Shown: positions 1-13,679 of the stretch, one piece after another
Layout: the number at the start of each line of letters is the position of its first letter
How positions within the stretch are numbered: position 1 is the stretch's first letter
DNA from: Chaetorhynchus papuensis
Lineage: Eukaryota; Chordata; Aves; Passeriformes; Rhipiduridae
Assembly (NCBI GenBank): GCA_013396525.1
Contig: VWYX01000273.1
Span: 124,001-188,000 of the forward strand
DNA: 64,000 bases
Reading direction: 5' to 3'
The notes under the pieces: model-generated
Told to the model about the DNA's origin: nothing
The model's input: only the letters and a program-made list of their open reading frames with translations
The model's database searches: none
Translations under genes and position numbers: made by a program

Positions 1-36
1 GGTCATCTAGTCCAGCCTCTGTGCTCAAGCAGGGTT
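1..36 (-). mobile_element. CR1 LINE 3' edge, cut by window start
   Basis: The first bases (GTCATCTAGTCCAGCC, then CTCAAGCAGGGTTG) match the reverse complement of the region just inside the 3' end of CR1-Y-like LINEs as I remember them. Similarity stops near position 36, where unique sequence begins. The rest of the copy, including its extreme 3' end, would lie to the left of the window. It is too short to assign a subfamily. Confidence 0.6.
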
Positions 37-3000
37 GAAGAACATATTTCAGTATTACTTCTGTAGCAATGCCCTGGTGTTTGTTGCATTTTAGAGATGG
101 AGACAAAGCCATCAGAATCAGTCATTGCCCTCAGCTGGTTTTTTCCCTGATTTTGTGTTGCTTAGTATTTGCTTCTCTTCAATGCAGAAAGCTGTGTTGT
201 GACAAGAAAGACTTTCTGCAACTGATACAGATAAAAATGTATCACAACAACTGAGGCAGCAGCTAAGCAACACAACATGTGTTAGGCAGCAGCACCTCAG
301 CTGAGACAAAGGTCAGATGTGGTACTGACCCCCATCTATCCTGGGATGGTGGCATGCCGTGTGTGGATTACGTCCTGCTCTGGGAGAATGGCCTCCAAAG
401 GGAAGGCCAAACTCTGTTGTCCAGACTTTGAATTTGATTAGCAACCAATGAAATTAATAGTGGAAGAAAGATGGATCCCATTTTCAAAAAACAGGCAGTA
501 TGTAGAAACGAAAATGGCTGATAGAGCTACTAGGCTCTTACAATTTTCTTTAATTTAATATGGTGTTTAAAGTTTAAGGAAAAAAAAAACCCTTCTCTCT
601 GAAGCTGCAAGTTTTCTCCAAAAATAGAGCTGGTGAGAAAAATGTTAACTGACTTTACCAAAAATATAATCTATGTTGTGAACAAGTCTCAACTACATCA
701 AAGCAGTGGAGCTTGGTTACCCTTCCCCTCTGACCCTGCTGCTGCTCTGTGGGGGCCAGCATTTCACAGGGGACAACACAGACCAGTGAGAGCTGCTGTT
801 TGCAAACCGTGTGGGGGACTGCCTCAGGGCTTTCCCAAACCAGTTTTTCCTGAATAATATCACCTTACAATCCCGACAGCACTGAAAAGCAAAAGGAGGA
901 AGGGAAAGGACACCACAGGCTTACTCAGCAAGCTGTGGGCCACTGCTGTCTCCTCTGTCTTGTCCATTTGGGGTCTGCAACACCAGAGCCTGGATCTTGG
1001 CAGCTCTTTTTCCTCCTGCAGCACACCCAACAGCTCTCACAGCTCTTCCTTATCCTCTGAGAGGGCAGATCAACCCCACCATTACTCTTCTTGTAGTCTC
1101 TTTTAACGCCCATGCATTTTGAAGGCCTTACCCTGTGCCCTTTCAACACTTAAATATGTTGGTCACTGGCCCCTATCTGGCCCTATATATTTTAGCTGTA
1201 CAGTTGAACTAGTAATTTTCTGAGTCAGTGCCAGAGTTTCTTACCTTGGGCTCCTTGACTGTAAAACAGTCTGTGAGCAGACTCGACATCCAAAAAGTAG
1301 TCCATTTTGAAGGTGCTTTATGTTTGTGTACAATACTCCGCTATGAACGATCAGTCAGATTCCTAGAAAAGATTACAGAGATGTCAGAGAAAAAAGCTGG
1401 TGGGTTTCTTTGTGGAAAGAACTGTGTAGGCAGTCACTAAAGTACTTCATTTGGCATATTAGGGTCAAAGTATTTTCAAGTCACTATTCATAGAACTTCA
1501 TAAGCATCCTTTTCTATTTTAGAATGTTTGATTCAAATCCTTGTCTAAAGACAAAAAAGAAAAGTGCTGCTGCAGTATAAGCAAGATCCCTAGTATGTTC
1601 CTAGTACAGTCACCTGTATTCTAGTCACAGTCTCCATTTCTTAGGACACATACTTGGATTCATCTGCCTGTTTCATTTGCTCTTAAAAAGAAAAGCAGAA
1701 AAGCTCAGGACAGGGACCTCCTTTAGCCAGATTCACAGCCAGCACCTCCAAGTAGGCACTACGACAACAGACTACATTAAAGATTGCATTCTTGCCACTT
1801 ATGCCAAAACACTGCACTAGAAAGGAAGACAAAATATTCTGGATATTTCACTCCACCTAAGTGGACCAGAAGCCAACCTTGCCTTCCCTCTCTCCTCTTG
1901 CTGACCAGAAGTAGCAACAAAACATCCACCATCAGGTTTAAAATATGTGGTAAGAGCAATTGTTAAGAAATGATAGGCTACTCCTAGCACTGTTTCATAG
2001 CTTAGGTTCATATTTTGGCATCCTTTTCACTCTCAGATCTGCCGAGATCCTAGGTTACAACTCTCCAAGATGTACGCTGAATTATGTTTGCCTCTGCCCG
2101 GCAGAGTTCCTGGAATGATAGCATGACTCTTCTCCAGCTTCATTACTACCTTCTGCATTTTATTATAGTCTTAAAAACTCACATAGAAAAAACAAGATTT
2201 GTGGAAAACACATAAGCCCGTTCTCTCACCCACACCTCAGTTCACCACAGCGTACAATCATAAGCATACAAACAACTCTGAACAACATGTATTTTAAGAC
2301 AGACAGACAAAAATACCTCTAGTCCTTTTCCGTGCAAACCTAACAGAAAGATTTGGAGCTGGGAGTCTGAGTCTTGCTTCTAGTAATTCCTTTAATTATG
2401 CTGTGAAAAATCAGGAAACCAGGTTTCCAAAGCTTTACCTTTTTCCTTTGATTCAGTTCTTGTCAATCAACATGCAGTCCTTTTAAAATTCGGAAGTCTG
2501 TCCTGATGAGAAAACTTTTACGTTCCACAGTAATTCACTTTACCGTAGCACTCCCAAACCAGAAATGATACTTACTGCAGAGTGTCAAGGGCTGTCTGGC
2601 AGTGGTGTAAGCTCCAGTAGTTTCAAGGAGGGTTTCTTTGATCTTACTAAATGTCCCCAGTGTAAGCAAACAATTTTGATTGTTTGATTGGAACTCTGAT
2701 GAATAATGCATAACGTCAACTGGACTTCCTTTATCAGATAAAAATGGCCAGGAGATGTTGTTACTTAGCAACAGGAGGTGACACTACGTTCATCTCCCCC
2801 ACTCCCTCTCGCCCTTCGTACTAAAAAATTAAGCCCCTGGTTTTGATTTGATAAAAACTTTCCCAAAGAAAAAAAAAAAATCTATATCAAGTTTCCTTAA
2901 GAATTTGTTTTACACTTTGATCCTCCTTATTGCATTTCATATTCTGAGATATTTTTAATGTTTCATAATGGTTAAATTTAAACATAACATTGTGTTTTGT

Positions 3001-6000
3001 CTAATAATTTGCTTTCAGTTAGTAAAATACCTGCTTATTCCATCATGTGCCATAAGGGTTATGAGATTGTTTTTCTATGAATATAATGCAAATAACATCT
3101 TGAGAAGAGATTCGTTTCTTATCTGGTACTGCTTGTTGGACAAGGCAGACAGAAAAAACAACACACAAAATGTTCCAGTGATGCTATGAAATATATAGAA
3201 TATTGAGAAACCTTTCCTATTACAGTATTCCTACTTCAAGTAATTCATTCATTTTTGAAGGAGCTCTAACATCTGATATAAACATTCTGAAGGAATCGTT
3301 GCATTTCTGCTTAAGATACAGCCTTTTACAAAATACACAATGTAGCTTTTTATAGGAAATGCACATTGACAAAAAGCCAAAGCACTGAAAGATTTTAAAA
3401 ATAAATAAATAAAATCAGATGCAGAAGTACTTACCAGTGTTACTGACCTCTTTTCATCCTACTGCCACGGAATAAGACTAAGCAAATGCAACCCAGTCTG
3501 TGAGCCAGAAAGAACAGCTTCTAATTTTCACTTCAACCTCGAAATCAAGAGTACTGTATAGAGAAAGGTGACGGATCTGCTGTTTTATATTATGATGAAA
3601 TGAAAGCTCTTAGCACAGATCTGAGTAGAACTGCTTTTTTTTTATACTACATTAGCCTGCTAATTTGAGGAAAGTGAAAGGCTTTGTTTTACTGTCTTTT
3701 ATCTGTTCTCTTTGCTACCCCCACAATTTAATTTGCATTTAAAATTATTCTTATGTCTCCACTGCACTCCAAGGTATGGAGCATTTTCTAATCACGATGA
3801 ATGTTCAGTGTGGTTTTTTGTGCAATGCCACTTTTATTCTGAGCCAGAAACATGGTGAGTAATTATAATTGCCAGTTATTTTCTGGAATGAAATACAGAG
3901 TGGTTGTCTGATGCAGTTTTTGATTTTTCCTTCATTTAGCAGTACATTGCAAGAAACTACTCAGTCAAAGCATCAGTAAAAACATAAATCAAATAGCACA
4001 GTGTCATGGCATGATAGCTTAAACACGCATATCCATAGACCATGAAAGCAGAATATTTTCTACCGAGATCTTTTCAATTATAATTTGCCTTTTAAAAGTT
4101 TAAAAGTGAGCTTGAATGGCTAATAAACTGAAATATAGCAGTTATCTCTTGGTGGCTTCCAGCTGATCTAGTTTAGCATTATTGAAGCTGCACATAGTTT
4201 GGAATTCTGATCAAGTCAGGCACTAGGGGCTAACAAGGGCCATGCTATTAAGCTGCATGGGCATCCCTCACAAGAGGATCAGGACCCTGCTTTTTCCAGC
4301 AGGTCTTTGAGAAGTTCCCCAAAGCCTTTTTGGAAGTCAGTGAGAAATTGAAGAAGGCAGTGATAAAGTGATCCTTTGATAAATTTGAACTCAGGAGTGC
4401 TGGTCAAGAGAAGTGTCAACAAGCAGTCAGACTTCCCATTTTTGCAGGTATCTTGCTCAAAAGGTCAGATATAAATGCCTTCTGAAATCCATTGCCATCA
4501 AAAATTACTGCTGCTCAAAACTGTGGGTTCTCAAAGATCAGATTTTCTTTTCAGTAACAAAAAACTCTTTATCAAGTAACATAGGAATTTTTTTGTTTGT
4601 TTTTAAGAAGAAACCCAAGAAGATGAATTAACCCTCAGAGTACAGCGTTTTTTTTTGGAGCCGGTCAGAAAGTAAGAATCCCCATGAAGAGATTACTGCA
4701 TGGCTTCCCATTCCTACGACTTCTTATATTCTTTTCCAGAGCACTGAGACAGCATCAAAGATAAGGAGAAGCTACATGAACTCCAAGTAGAGTGTGGTAT
4801 GGCTGTTCCTACACTGGCACGCCACTAAATATAGTTGGATTGAGTAGGTGTCTCACTATGCCACCTTAGTGGTAGATCTGGTTTACCAAACTGTGTTCCC
4901 GTTTTCAGAGATCTGACAAACGTTTTCATTCCTAAACACAAATTAAAGCAAAAACCATCAGCAAGAACACTGCAAGCTGCTTTCTTTGCATTTTGGAGAG
5001 TTGCTAGCACCTCCCGCTTTGCATTTTGGAGGGTTTGTATTTGCCATGGTGACTACTGAACAATAGGTCCCCCCCAAGCTGGCCTCTGATAATAATCGGA
5101 TCCATTATCTTATGGAACTGGGGCCAGTTGCCTGTTTAGCCCAGCTGGCTTGCTTCAACAGAAAACCAGGAAAAAGAAGAAAGGCTGTCAGCACAGAGAT
5201 TCAGAAGGAAAATGGAAGACAGGAACATCTCTGACTCCAAGGATTATATCTGCCTGTTTGCAAGCAATATGGAATATTTTTGGTTTTTCCTAGGGACACA
5301 ATATCCCAGTCAGAAGGAGACTGAAAAAAACCTACAAGCTTGCATGCTGGAAAATGTCTTATAGCACCTATCCTTTAGCCTTTGATGTATCCTTCTGATC
5401 CTCTTCGCTATGTCCCTTTCAATATGCATTGTCATCTTGCACCATGACTGGCAAGTGAAGTCATTGGAATCACCAGCAGCCTCTCTACTGACCATTGCAA
5501 GATCATCCATCTTGATACTTTCATCCATCTCAGGGATTTACAGTTTATTTTAAATTATAGCGCAGCATTTCTGACAACTGCTAAGAGCTCTCTCCGACTA
5601 GGGAGCACTTAGCAACAAGAAAGGTAACAGTGCCTATATATTTATATGCTTCAGTAGCATTCATCACCATGAGGGAAATCCTTGCCTGCCTGATTAGAAA
5701 ACATCTAGGGTGGTAGTGTGGGCTCAGATTTGACCCACAGTCCAGGAAGAGCTCAACCCTCAGAAACAGGAATCCGGTACATCCAGTTCAGTTGAAAAGC
5801 CTACATGTCTTGAAAACTGTGCAGGTGAAACAGATATGTTTCAAGCATGATCCCCAGATCAGGCTTCACGTATCCATGAGGCTCAGTGGGAAAGTTATGC
5901 ACAGCTCTTGTGCTGATGCACAGTCCATTGAGATGTGTACCCTGACTTGGTTTCCAAAGAACAGCAGAGCACCTCAGGGGACAGGACAGGACAGGGAAGG

Positions 6001-7196
6001 ACAGCAGTAGCCACAACCAGAAACTGTACTCTTTAGCCCTCTGAATGTTTTCCCTGTGCTCTGTCAAGGCCTGAAGCCAAACTTGCAAAACCTCTGCTAT
6101 TGACCGGACCTCTTATCAGCATAGATCCCTGTTTAGGATAACGGGTGAAGTGATTTTGTAACACACACAGATATCTATATAGGACTAGACAGAGACTGAA
6201 TGCTTTGTGAGCTAGACCATAATACCAACCAATCAAACTTTGCTGAGTAAATACTTGGAAAAAACCTGTCACACTTAAGGAAAAATCTGAAGCCAAAATT
6301 CCTCATCATGAGCTTTAGTAACCTACTACATCATATTTGACTTTTTCCCAAATTAAAAAAAGAAAGCCAATGAAAGCCCTTCCAAATCTCAAGAGGAACG
6401 TAATTGAACACTTGGCATTTAAAACCAGTGAGAAAGGAGTGAGTAGCCTTTTGGTTCTCTAACAGTCAGATACATGTAGGCATTGGGCTGAGGTTTTTTC
6501 CTACCCTGAACTCTCTATTGAGAACATAACTGTTACTGTAATGACTCAGAGCCTTGAAAAAAGAGTCTGCTGCTGACAAACACTAATATTAACCTGAAAG
6601 AAAGTGGGAGAGAGAATGTAATGTGTGACTGAAGAAGTGTAGGCAAGGTGATTATTACAGAGAGTTGCTTCCTGAGGGATACATTCAGAATAAAGGAAGA
6701 ATATAAAAGTTTAAGCCCCTAAGCTGTGAAGAATGGGCTTTTTTTAATTATAATTATTAGTCTTGTACTTAGATATGTTAAAAAGAGAGGATTGCTAGCA
6801 AAATTAGGACACAAATATGTTCTCTATTTCTTATTTGTAATGCAAGACAGATATTATGATGCACATAACAAACAGTAAAAGACTAAAATATTCAAATGAG
6901 GTTTACAGATTATTTACAGGGATAGAGACTAACATTGATGCTTTCAGAAGTTTATACAAATTTTGTACAACTCCATTTTGGGATCCTTAGGCTGAAACCA
7001 CATAGGAATTTAAAGAGAGATGTCCAGAAGAAGGTACTTCCAGTGCCACAGTATTTACTTTTACTGCTTCTGCCATAAAATTTATCAAAATATCCAGAAA
7101 CATTAAAGAGAATGTAAAGGTAGCTCTGGCTCTTGAAATCAGTGGAAGGTTTGGTTTGTGCTTTCATAGCACCGGGGTCACATTCTTGTTATTTAG

Positions 7197-7343
7197 GTCC
7201 AAAGCAAGAACTGCATGGATTCCGATGCAGAAGAGATGAGCTTGAAAGGAGGCAGCTCCGGCATCATTAACAAGAAGTTCAAGAAGAACTTGAACTTGTT
7301 GGTAGTTGAGAAAACCTTTAAAGTGCTGTCATTGAGAACAAAG
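7197..7343 (+). other. exon-like open segment (candidate, unrecognised)
   Basis: A TTCTTGTTATTTAG acceptor-like string ends at 7196, and a donor-like AAG|GTTAGC follows 7343. The 147 bases between are exactly 49 codons, open in one frame only; the other two frames contain stops. The frame opens just after the acceptor's own TAG. The predicted peptide is charged and includes MDSDAEEMSLKGGSSG; I do not recognise it. The donor is not a strong consensus. Part of the codon pattern comes from an inverted repeat at 7269-7300, so this may be chance. No neighbouring exon was identified. Confidence 0.15.
7269..7300. repeat. 12-bp inverted repeat with 3-nt bulge
   Basis: AACAAG, a 3-base AAG bulge and TTCAAG form the left arm. 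A 5-base loop follows, then the perfect complement CTTGAACTTGTT at 7289-7300. All 12 stem positions pair. Confidence 0.8.
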
Positions 7344-8387
7344 GTTAGCTATCCTGCATAGTAAAAGCCTATTCTAAGATGATGTATGGCAGTTTGATAC
7401 GCCTTCATTTGAGGGAGGAGAAGTTGAAGTCATAATTATATGAGAAAGAGAGAAGAGAGAATTTGGGAGAGCACGTACGTTAAAGCCGAATCCTCCAGTC
7501 CTTATACAGGCAGAAATTCTTCTGCTTTAATAGACCTTCATAATTTTCCTCAATTACATGACCAGATTATTTTTTTCCTATAACAAACTACACAGGATTG
7601 GAAGAAAAGGAACTTTCTCTAGTTCACTCCCACGGGCGACTTGGTGGAAGTAGCGAAACACAGAGCTATCTGTGGCAGGTAAAGTGGAGGAAACGAGTGA
7701 AATAGATGATTTGGGTAAGCCTTCCTTCACTGCCCCACCAGCATTCAGCAGTTGAGACGGTGGAGGCATTGCTTTTGACTTCCTGCTCACTTTCCAAGGA
7801 GTTCTGGCAAAGGACTTTTAAAAGAATCTAAATCATCCATCCTCTGTGCCCTCCTGGGTCTGTGCAATCACCAAAGCTTGAGCTATCCCCCTGCACAAGA
7901 TAGTGTGGGTGGCCAAATATGCAAGAGGGAATGCCTTCATTTTGCACTAATACAGGTAATATCTCAGACTTAACCCTCCTTGAAAGAAAGGGAAAACTAG
8001 CACCCGGAAACTGGAAACAACTGTGTGCTTACAGTCTCCTGATAGCATTTGAGATATTGCGCTGAAAGGGGATCATTCATAAATCTGGTTTTAGTTGGTT
8101 AGTGGTTTAAATGGGGTAAACAATTCCAAAGTAACTGAGCGGCTGGACATAACTACAGTAACATGATTACATTCAATAAAAATTTAAGACTTGCATTCTG
8201 GCTAGAACAAAATCAAATAACTTTTTACCAGCTGACTTTATGTAAGGCAAAGACATAACTATGGAGTATTAATGAATCTACAAGGTGTAGTTCTCAAATA
8301 ACAAGATTTGATTCAATATTCATAGGGCACTGTGCATACAGAGATAAATAATATATATCAATGCCAGTCTCTGAATAATTTACCGTA

Positions 8388-8872
8388 AAATCATAGAATG
8401 GTTTGGGTTGAAAGGGACCTTAAAGATCATTTAGTTCCAAGCCCCCTGCCACGGGCAGGGACACCTTCCACTAGATCCAGTTGCTCAGAGCTGCATCCAA
8501 CATGGCTTAGAATATTTCCAGAGATAGGTCATCCACATCCAGTGCCTTACCATCCTCACAGTAAAGATTTTTTTCCTAATATCTAATCTAAACCTCCCCT
8601 GTTTTAGTTAAAAGCCAATTCCCCCTCTCCTATCACTACATGCCCTTGTGAAAAGTTCCTCTCTGTCTCTCCTGCAGGCCCTCTTTAGGTACTGGAATGT
8701 TCAGAGCTCTCCATGGAGCCTTCTCTTGCTCAGGCTGAGCAACCCCAACTTTCTCTGCTTGTCTTCATAGGACAGGTGCTTCAGCCCTCTGAGCATCTTT
8801 GTGGCTGTCCTCTGGACTTGCTCCAACAGGTCCATGTCCTTCTCATGTTGGGGGTTCCCAATCTCCTTTCTT
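8388..8872 (-). mobile_element. CR1 LINE, 5'-truncated 3' fragment
   Basis: Read on the plus strand this is the antisense of a CR1 3' region. It begins with the 3'-end signature TCATAGAATGGTTTGGGTTG, then AAGGGACCTTAAAGATCATTTAG, the hairpin CCCTGCCACGGGCAGGG and the segment ending TCCAACAGGTCCATGTCC. The element therefore lies on the minus strand and is cut at its 5' end near 8872, the usual CR1 truncation. Against the consensus I remember, a piece around 8500-8530 (normally CTCTGGGCAACCTGTTCC) is missing, and frameshifts break the ORF2 tail. It covers only the ORF2 C-terminus and the 3' UTR and encodes no functional protein. Confidence 0.93.
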
Positions 8873-10489
8873 GTTTTTATACTGTGTTATCCTCCAAAAA
8901 CTGCATCATTTTTTGTTATGGTTTGGTCCATGGTTTTTAAGATTAACTTCCCAGTAAGACAGATCAACAGTGAGAGCTTTAGGAAAAACAGCCACCTGTC
9001 TTGTATTTCCTACCCTATGTTGCTCTGGAGCTACTGAGGAGCTGTATCTTTCATAATGGGAATACTTATAGGAATTGTAATGAAACAGGTGAATATAACT
9101 GACGGAATTGTCCAGATATCTTGAGAACTCCTGGACAAATATTACTGTACCTCACTATTGGAGTTATTCCAAAGCTTACCTGTACCTTTAACTTAGTTTG
9201 GATGCAATTTTTTTAATGTGCATAAGTTGGGTATTTTACTGCATTATATATATATAAGTATATGCAACTACATACTGCTGTGTTCTCCATACCTTTTTGA
9301 AGAACTTGATCCTGCATAATTCAGTTCTAGGCAAGGTCAAAAATGACAAGTGCGATAACAAGTCAGAGGAACCTAATTCTTTCTTTCTTAATTACAGTGG
9401 ACCTGTAGTGCTGTCAAGTTACTTCTGTCTGATATCAAAAGTATGGCTCAAAAGAGGAATATGTATTGCAGCTGCATTTTCCATTAGCATGATGGGGGCT
9501 ACACGACTTCTCCTGTCTCTTCAGACATGCCTTTCTGCCCACATCCTCCTCCTCCTTCACCATACACTGCAGGCTCAGGAGAGTACTTAAAACTTCGTGT
9601 TATTCGTGATTTCAAAGAATTTATTCTTGCCTTTGAGCAATCCTTCTTTACACCTTCAGCAGGAATTTGTAGGACTAATACCAAATTTGCATTGCACTAT
9701 TGAACAGCTAATACAGGTCCTCTTCTCCAGCTTGACAAAAGAGGAGGTCTTTTAGAAGAACACTAGACTGGAGATTGTTTCTAAAACACTACAGGCAAGG
9801 ACAGTCCACTGTTTTATGTGAGTTGCACTTGTTTTCAGTCAACCCTGTTGCAAAGAAAAATTAAACTTTTCTGTTGCCCAAGTTTCACTAATTATTAGAG
9901 ACACTAGAGCCACATCAGTGAGGTGTATCCCCATGAACTGACACAACAGTGTGTCAGGCAGACTACAAACAACTGCCCTGACAAATGACATTATACCGTC
10001 TGTGAGTGGTCTTCTCAAAATAACATTCAAGTGTTTGCTCAGTGCTCCACAGGGTGATGAGTAATATTAATAAAACATTGCCCTTGGGAGAATGAAGAAA
10101 AAAGGTACTTGTGGCACAGTGTAGACATCAGATTAAAAAAAAATAATTTCACGGTGCTTCTTTAAAAACCTACTAAAAATCAATGGAAAGTGAATTTAGG
10201 TTATAGTCAGTAAGTACACTGCCTCAGTTTCAATCCTTATGAGGCAGATTCTTCTCTTACGGACTACCTTCTGAAACACAAAGTTGTTTCACTCAGCCTC
10301 TTGATTGACTCTCATATGCATATTGTGCAGTAGTAATTTCTAAAGCATTCACATTTTTCAGTTAGCAAAGCCAGCAAGCGTCCCTTGTATGGCACACATA
10401 CCATCCACACAAAATTTCCAGGGACCTGACTGCCAGCTAACTGCACAGCTGGTATCCTACTTCTGGTCATGCTTGGCATGAATGACAGC

Positions 10490-10790
10490 TTTAACATTGG
10501 ATGGCTGCGGGCTTAAAACACACGCTGAGATACGCGACTCGCACCTCTGAGCTTTTTGACACGATCACGTGGAAGTTCAAACCGCAGCTATAAATCCAGG
10601 GCTTGCTTTCAGTTGGTTTCCAGTATTTGAGCCAGGTGGGTGTTAGAGCGAGCAAATGGGAAAGCCTGGTCTGCCAAGCAGGTCTCACCAGTCCTGCTGT
10701 AATTGGAGTGTGCACGGCAGTAATTCTGGGACGTGGCTTTCCGCGGGTTACTATTGCAGCAGATTTACAGACATTGCTCAGGAGGAGGGG
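10490..10790. promoter_or_regulatory. CpG-retaining patch, candidate regulatory element
   Basis: CpG dinucleotides are sparse around this region but cluster here, for example ACGCTG, TACGCGACTCGC, ACACGATCACGTGG (containing the E-box CACGTG), AAACCGC and TTCCGCGGG. A TATAAA-like string occurs near 10590. Such retention can mark a conserved or unmethylated element. No conservation data were available, so this is inference only. Confidence 0.2.
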
Positions 10791-12030
10791 TTGTGGAACT
10801 GCTGTGTTGCACAACAAAAGGAAATGAGGAGCTCTGAGCAGCTGTGGAATTACAGCCCTGAAGCTACAAAGATGCCTGTTTTGTAGAGGTCAGTGTCTCT
10901 GTAGAGAGGCGACAGTGATGCCCCGTCTGTTAACGTAGACACCGAGCATCTTTTTTGAGAAATATGACTTTAATATTTCCCCCTCCTCTATAAAAGTATC
11001 CCAGGGTAATAATAACAATAAAACCCCCTCCCCCCACAGTGTTTTCCTTTTAAACACATCAAGCATCAGAAAAACTGTCATTTCAGACCAACTTCTGCCC
11101 ATCCCTATGGCAACTAATGGAAGCATTTAATACTATATATACAAAATGTAATTTGCTCCCCCGCCATCTCTAGTTATACTCTTCTTTTTATGCTAAAATT
11201 GCTCCATGACGCCTACAATGTTTGGAAAATGCTTTTGAAGTGACATGCATCAGAGGTTCAACGTCACTGAAAAAAGCTCAAGTGACCAATTAAAAAAATA
11301 TTGATTTTGAAAAAGCAATTGTGGAAATTAGCAAAGGCCAAAAATACCTTGTCTGAACAGTCATATTTGTAGTCTTGGAATGCCCAGTATTAAAACTTAT
11401 AATGTCTTTGGAAAAGGAGGGAGAGGAGAAATCAAGCACTGATTATCCAGCCAGAAAAAGTGACAGTATTTAATATTTTTGCAGCCTGCAGTCCCTGTCA
11501 TAGAAATAGCTTTTAAAGTTATGAAGCAGTCTCTGGAAATCCTTCCTCTGCCTAGCCTCTTATAGCTTTAGAAGTCACTTAAAGTCAGTTTGAATTTGGG
11601 GCTTAAAATATGAAAATAAAAAAAAATGAAAAGACAGAAGTAATATGGATTTCTTTAATCTCCTTTTCAGAAGGGAGGGATGTATCCATTGCTTACAGCT
11701 GTATGTTATGAACCTTCTGTAACACAGAACACGCTTGCAGTTATTTGGCTGTCCAGATCATCTGACTTGTTCTCTATTCCTTATAGCTTTTATCTATACC
11801 TGTTTCAGACCTGAGCACCCCACAGTTAAATCATTAGTAAACGCAAGCATACTAGGTAATAACTTCTTCATTCTGTTACCTCCTTTGAAATGGTCAGACA
11901 TGCACAAAAAAGTCTCAGTTTCAAGTAGGTCAGCTTTGAAGAAATAGATAAAGCTATTTTTATAATATGTAAACACATAGATCCACATATAATTTTATAA
12001 ATACATAGATAAATGAGTCAGACAAGAAGA

Positions 12031-12069
12031 CAATAACAAACAACAATACAACAAACAACAATAACAAAC
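12031..12069. repeat. CAA/ATAA simple repeat
   Basis: An imperfect AAC/CAA microsatellite (AATAACAAACAACAATACAA and similar) with interruptions. Confidence 0.85.
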
Positions 12070-12402
12070 TCCCAGGTTATCAGAATGTCTCCCAGGTACC
12101 TCAAGTAGTGATTTCAAGTGCATAAGGAATCCACTTCATTTAACTCGAGACAAGGTAGCTCTGCCGTTGTCTGAGTTCTTATATTCTTTATTATAGTGCT
12201 CTGCAAGGAAGAGGTCTTGCAACAATCACCAGCTGGCAAGGACAGGTATCACCTACAGACTCGTCTGAGTAGCTTTATAGTAGATTTAGGGAAAAAATTA
12301 AAAGTTATGCAGAATTTTGTGCCTCTTAGAGATGCCCAGCGTGAGGAAGAAAGTGAGAAGTACAAATTTACTTAGGATAATGCTTTTTACAGTATTTCTT
12401 TC

Positions 12403-12788
12403 AGAATTATAGAATCATTAAGGTTGGAAAAGGCCTCCAAGATCATAGAGTCCAACCTTTGACCCGACACTATCACTTCAACTAAACCACAGCACTAAGT
12501 GCCACACCCACACATTTCTTGAACACCTCCAGGGATGCTGACCCCACCACCTTCCTGGGCAATCTGTTCCAATGCTTTACCACCATCTTAGTGAAGAAAA
12601 TTTTCCTGATGTCCAACTTGAACCTCCCCTGGTGGAGCTTAAGGCCATTTCTTCTTGTCCTGTTGCTATATGCCTGGGAGAAGAGACTGACACCCACCTT
12701 GCTACAACCTCCTTTCAGGCAGTGGTAGATAGCAATAAGGTATCCTCAAGCCTCCATTTCTCCAGGCTAAACAACCCTTGCTCCCTCA
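12403..12788 (-). mobile_element. CR1 LINE, 3' fragment of a different subfamily
   Basis: The plus strand shows ATAGAATCATTAAGGTTGGA, then CCTCCAAGATCATAGAGTCCAACC, the antisense 3' end typical of CR1-C/F-like subfamilies and unlike the 8.4 and 13.7 kb copies. On the minus strand a 71-codon frame (12482-12697) keeps the ORF2 tail, including NRTRRNGLKLHQGRFKLDIR and KHWNRLPRKVV. It is truncated at its 5' end near 12788 after the CTCCAGGCTAAACAACCC segment. ORF2 normally encodes endonuclease plus reverse transcriptase; only the last part of the C-terminus remains, so this copy cannot move by itself. Confidence 0.95.
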
Positions 12789-13679
12789 AAAAGAATGTGC
12801 AAAGGAAACTCAGCTTCTGCAGAGGAGGTGTGTGGGCACAGCAGCATTACAATGGTGACTGAAGCCAGACAGTGCCAGCCTGCTTCCTCTAAATCATCTC
12901 TCTTTCACATTCCTTGTGCTAGTCCTTTAGTAGGCATAGACCATTGACAAATACCTGTAGCCTCCTAACACAGCTCAGTTACATGAAGGTCTAACCAGGT
13001 ACTTTTCCAGTAAAGGAGCTGCTTAGACAATATTTCACGGATTGGACCTTGCAAAGGCATGGTCAATTCCTTTTAACTTTAGTTTTCTATGTGGATCTAC
13101 AAGTGGTGGGTAGGTAGAAATAGCAATTTGCCAAAAAGTAATAGGACAGAGTCTAGAGAAAGGAGGAGACAATTGCTGTATGGAGTGAATATTGCAGCAT
13201 GCTATAAAACCCTGCCTATAACCCCCGATATGTATTTTTCACCTATGTAGGTACAGGAATATAAGAAGTTCCGTCCAAGCTGTGTAATGGACACAGATAA
13301 AACAAATCTTTCTTTTGAAGCAGGTCCTACACTGAAATTCACTGACTGTGGCAAGGATTTGGTATTCAAGATGTTTTAGTATTAGGATAAAAAGAGCTTC
13401 TGCCCGCGAACTATGTAAGAAAACACTTTGTCACAGAGTTCTGTGAACAACTTTTCGCAAAATCATCCAACAACAAATTTCTAATCAGGATTTGACCAGG
13501 GAGAAAAATGCAGTTTGAATTGAGCCACCACCACTCCTTCTCCTGCTCCAGTTTCTCACATCTGAGGAGATACTGCAGCTGGGAAGCTATTCTCTCTGAA
13601 CCGTGTACATAGTCAGCGGCCAACAAACAGCAATTAATCCAGAGGTTACTTCAGAGTAATCCTGTTTTCCATTCCTCCA
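12789..13679. other. unique spacer, nothing recognised
   Basis: No gene, RNA or repeat that I can support. Short open frames are overlapping and unlike any family I know. Confidence 0.5.

Larger units (their letters stand above)
37..8387. other. unique noncoding sequence, no recognised gene
   Basis: AT-leaning sequence with only short overlapping open frames on both strands. Visible items are a 10-bp palindrome CTCAGCTGAG at 296-305, a 10-bp direct repeat AGGCAGCAGC at 253 and 285, an A12 run near 2869-2880, an AAAT-type microsatellite at 3396-3413, a GGACA-rich tandem patch near 5977-6006 and the exon-like segment at 7197-7343. I recognise no protein family, RNA gene or transposon. Confidence 0.5.
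8873..12402. other. unique noncoding sequence between CR1 copies
   Basis: No recognised gene. Contains a short TA microsatellite near 9245-9255, a CpG-retaining patch at 10490-10790 (listed separately), a CCCCCTCCCCCC run near 11026 and a CAA-type repeat at 12031-12069. Confidence 0.5.
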
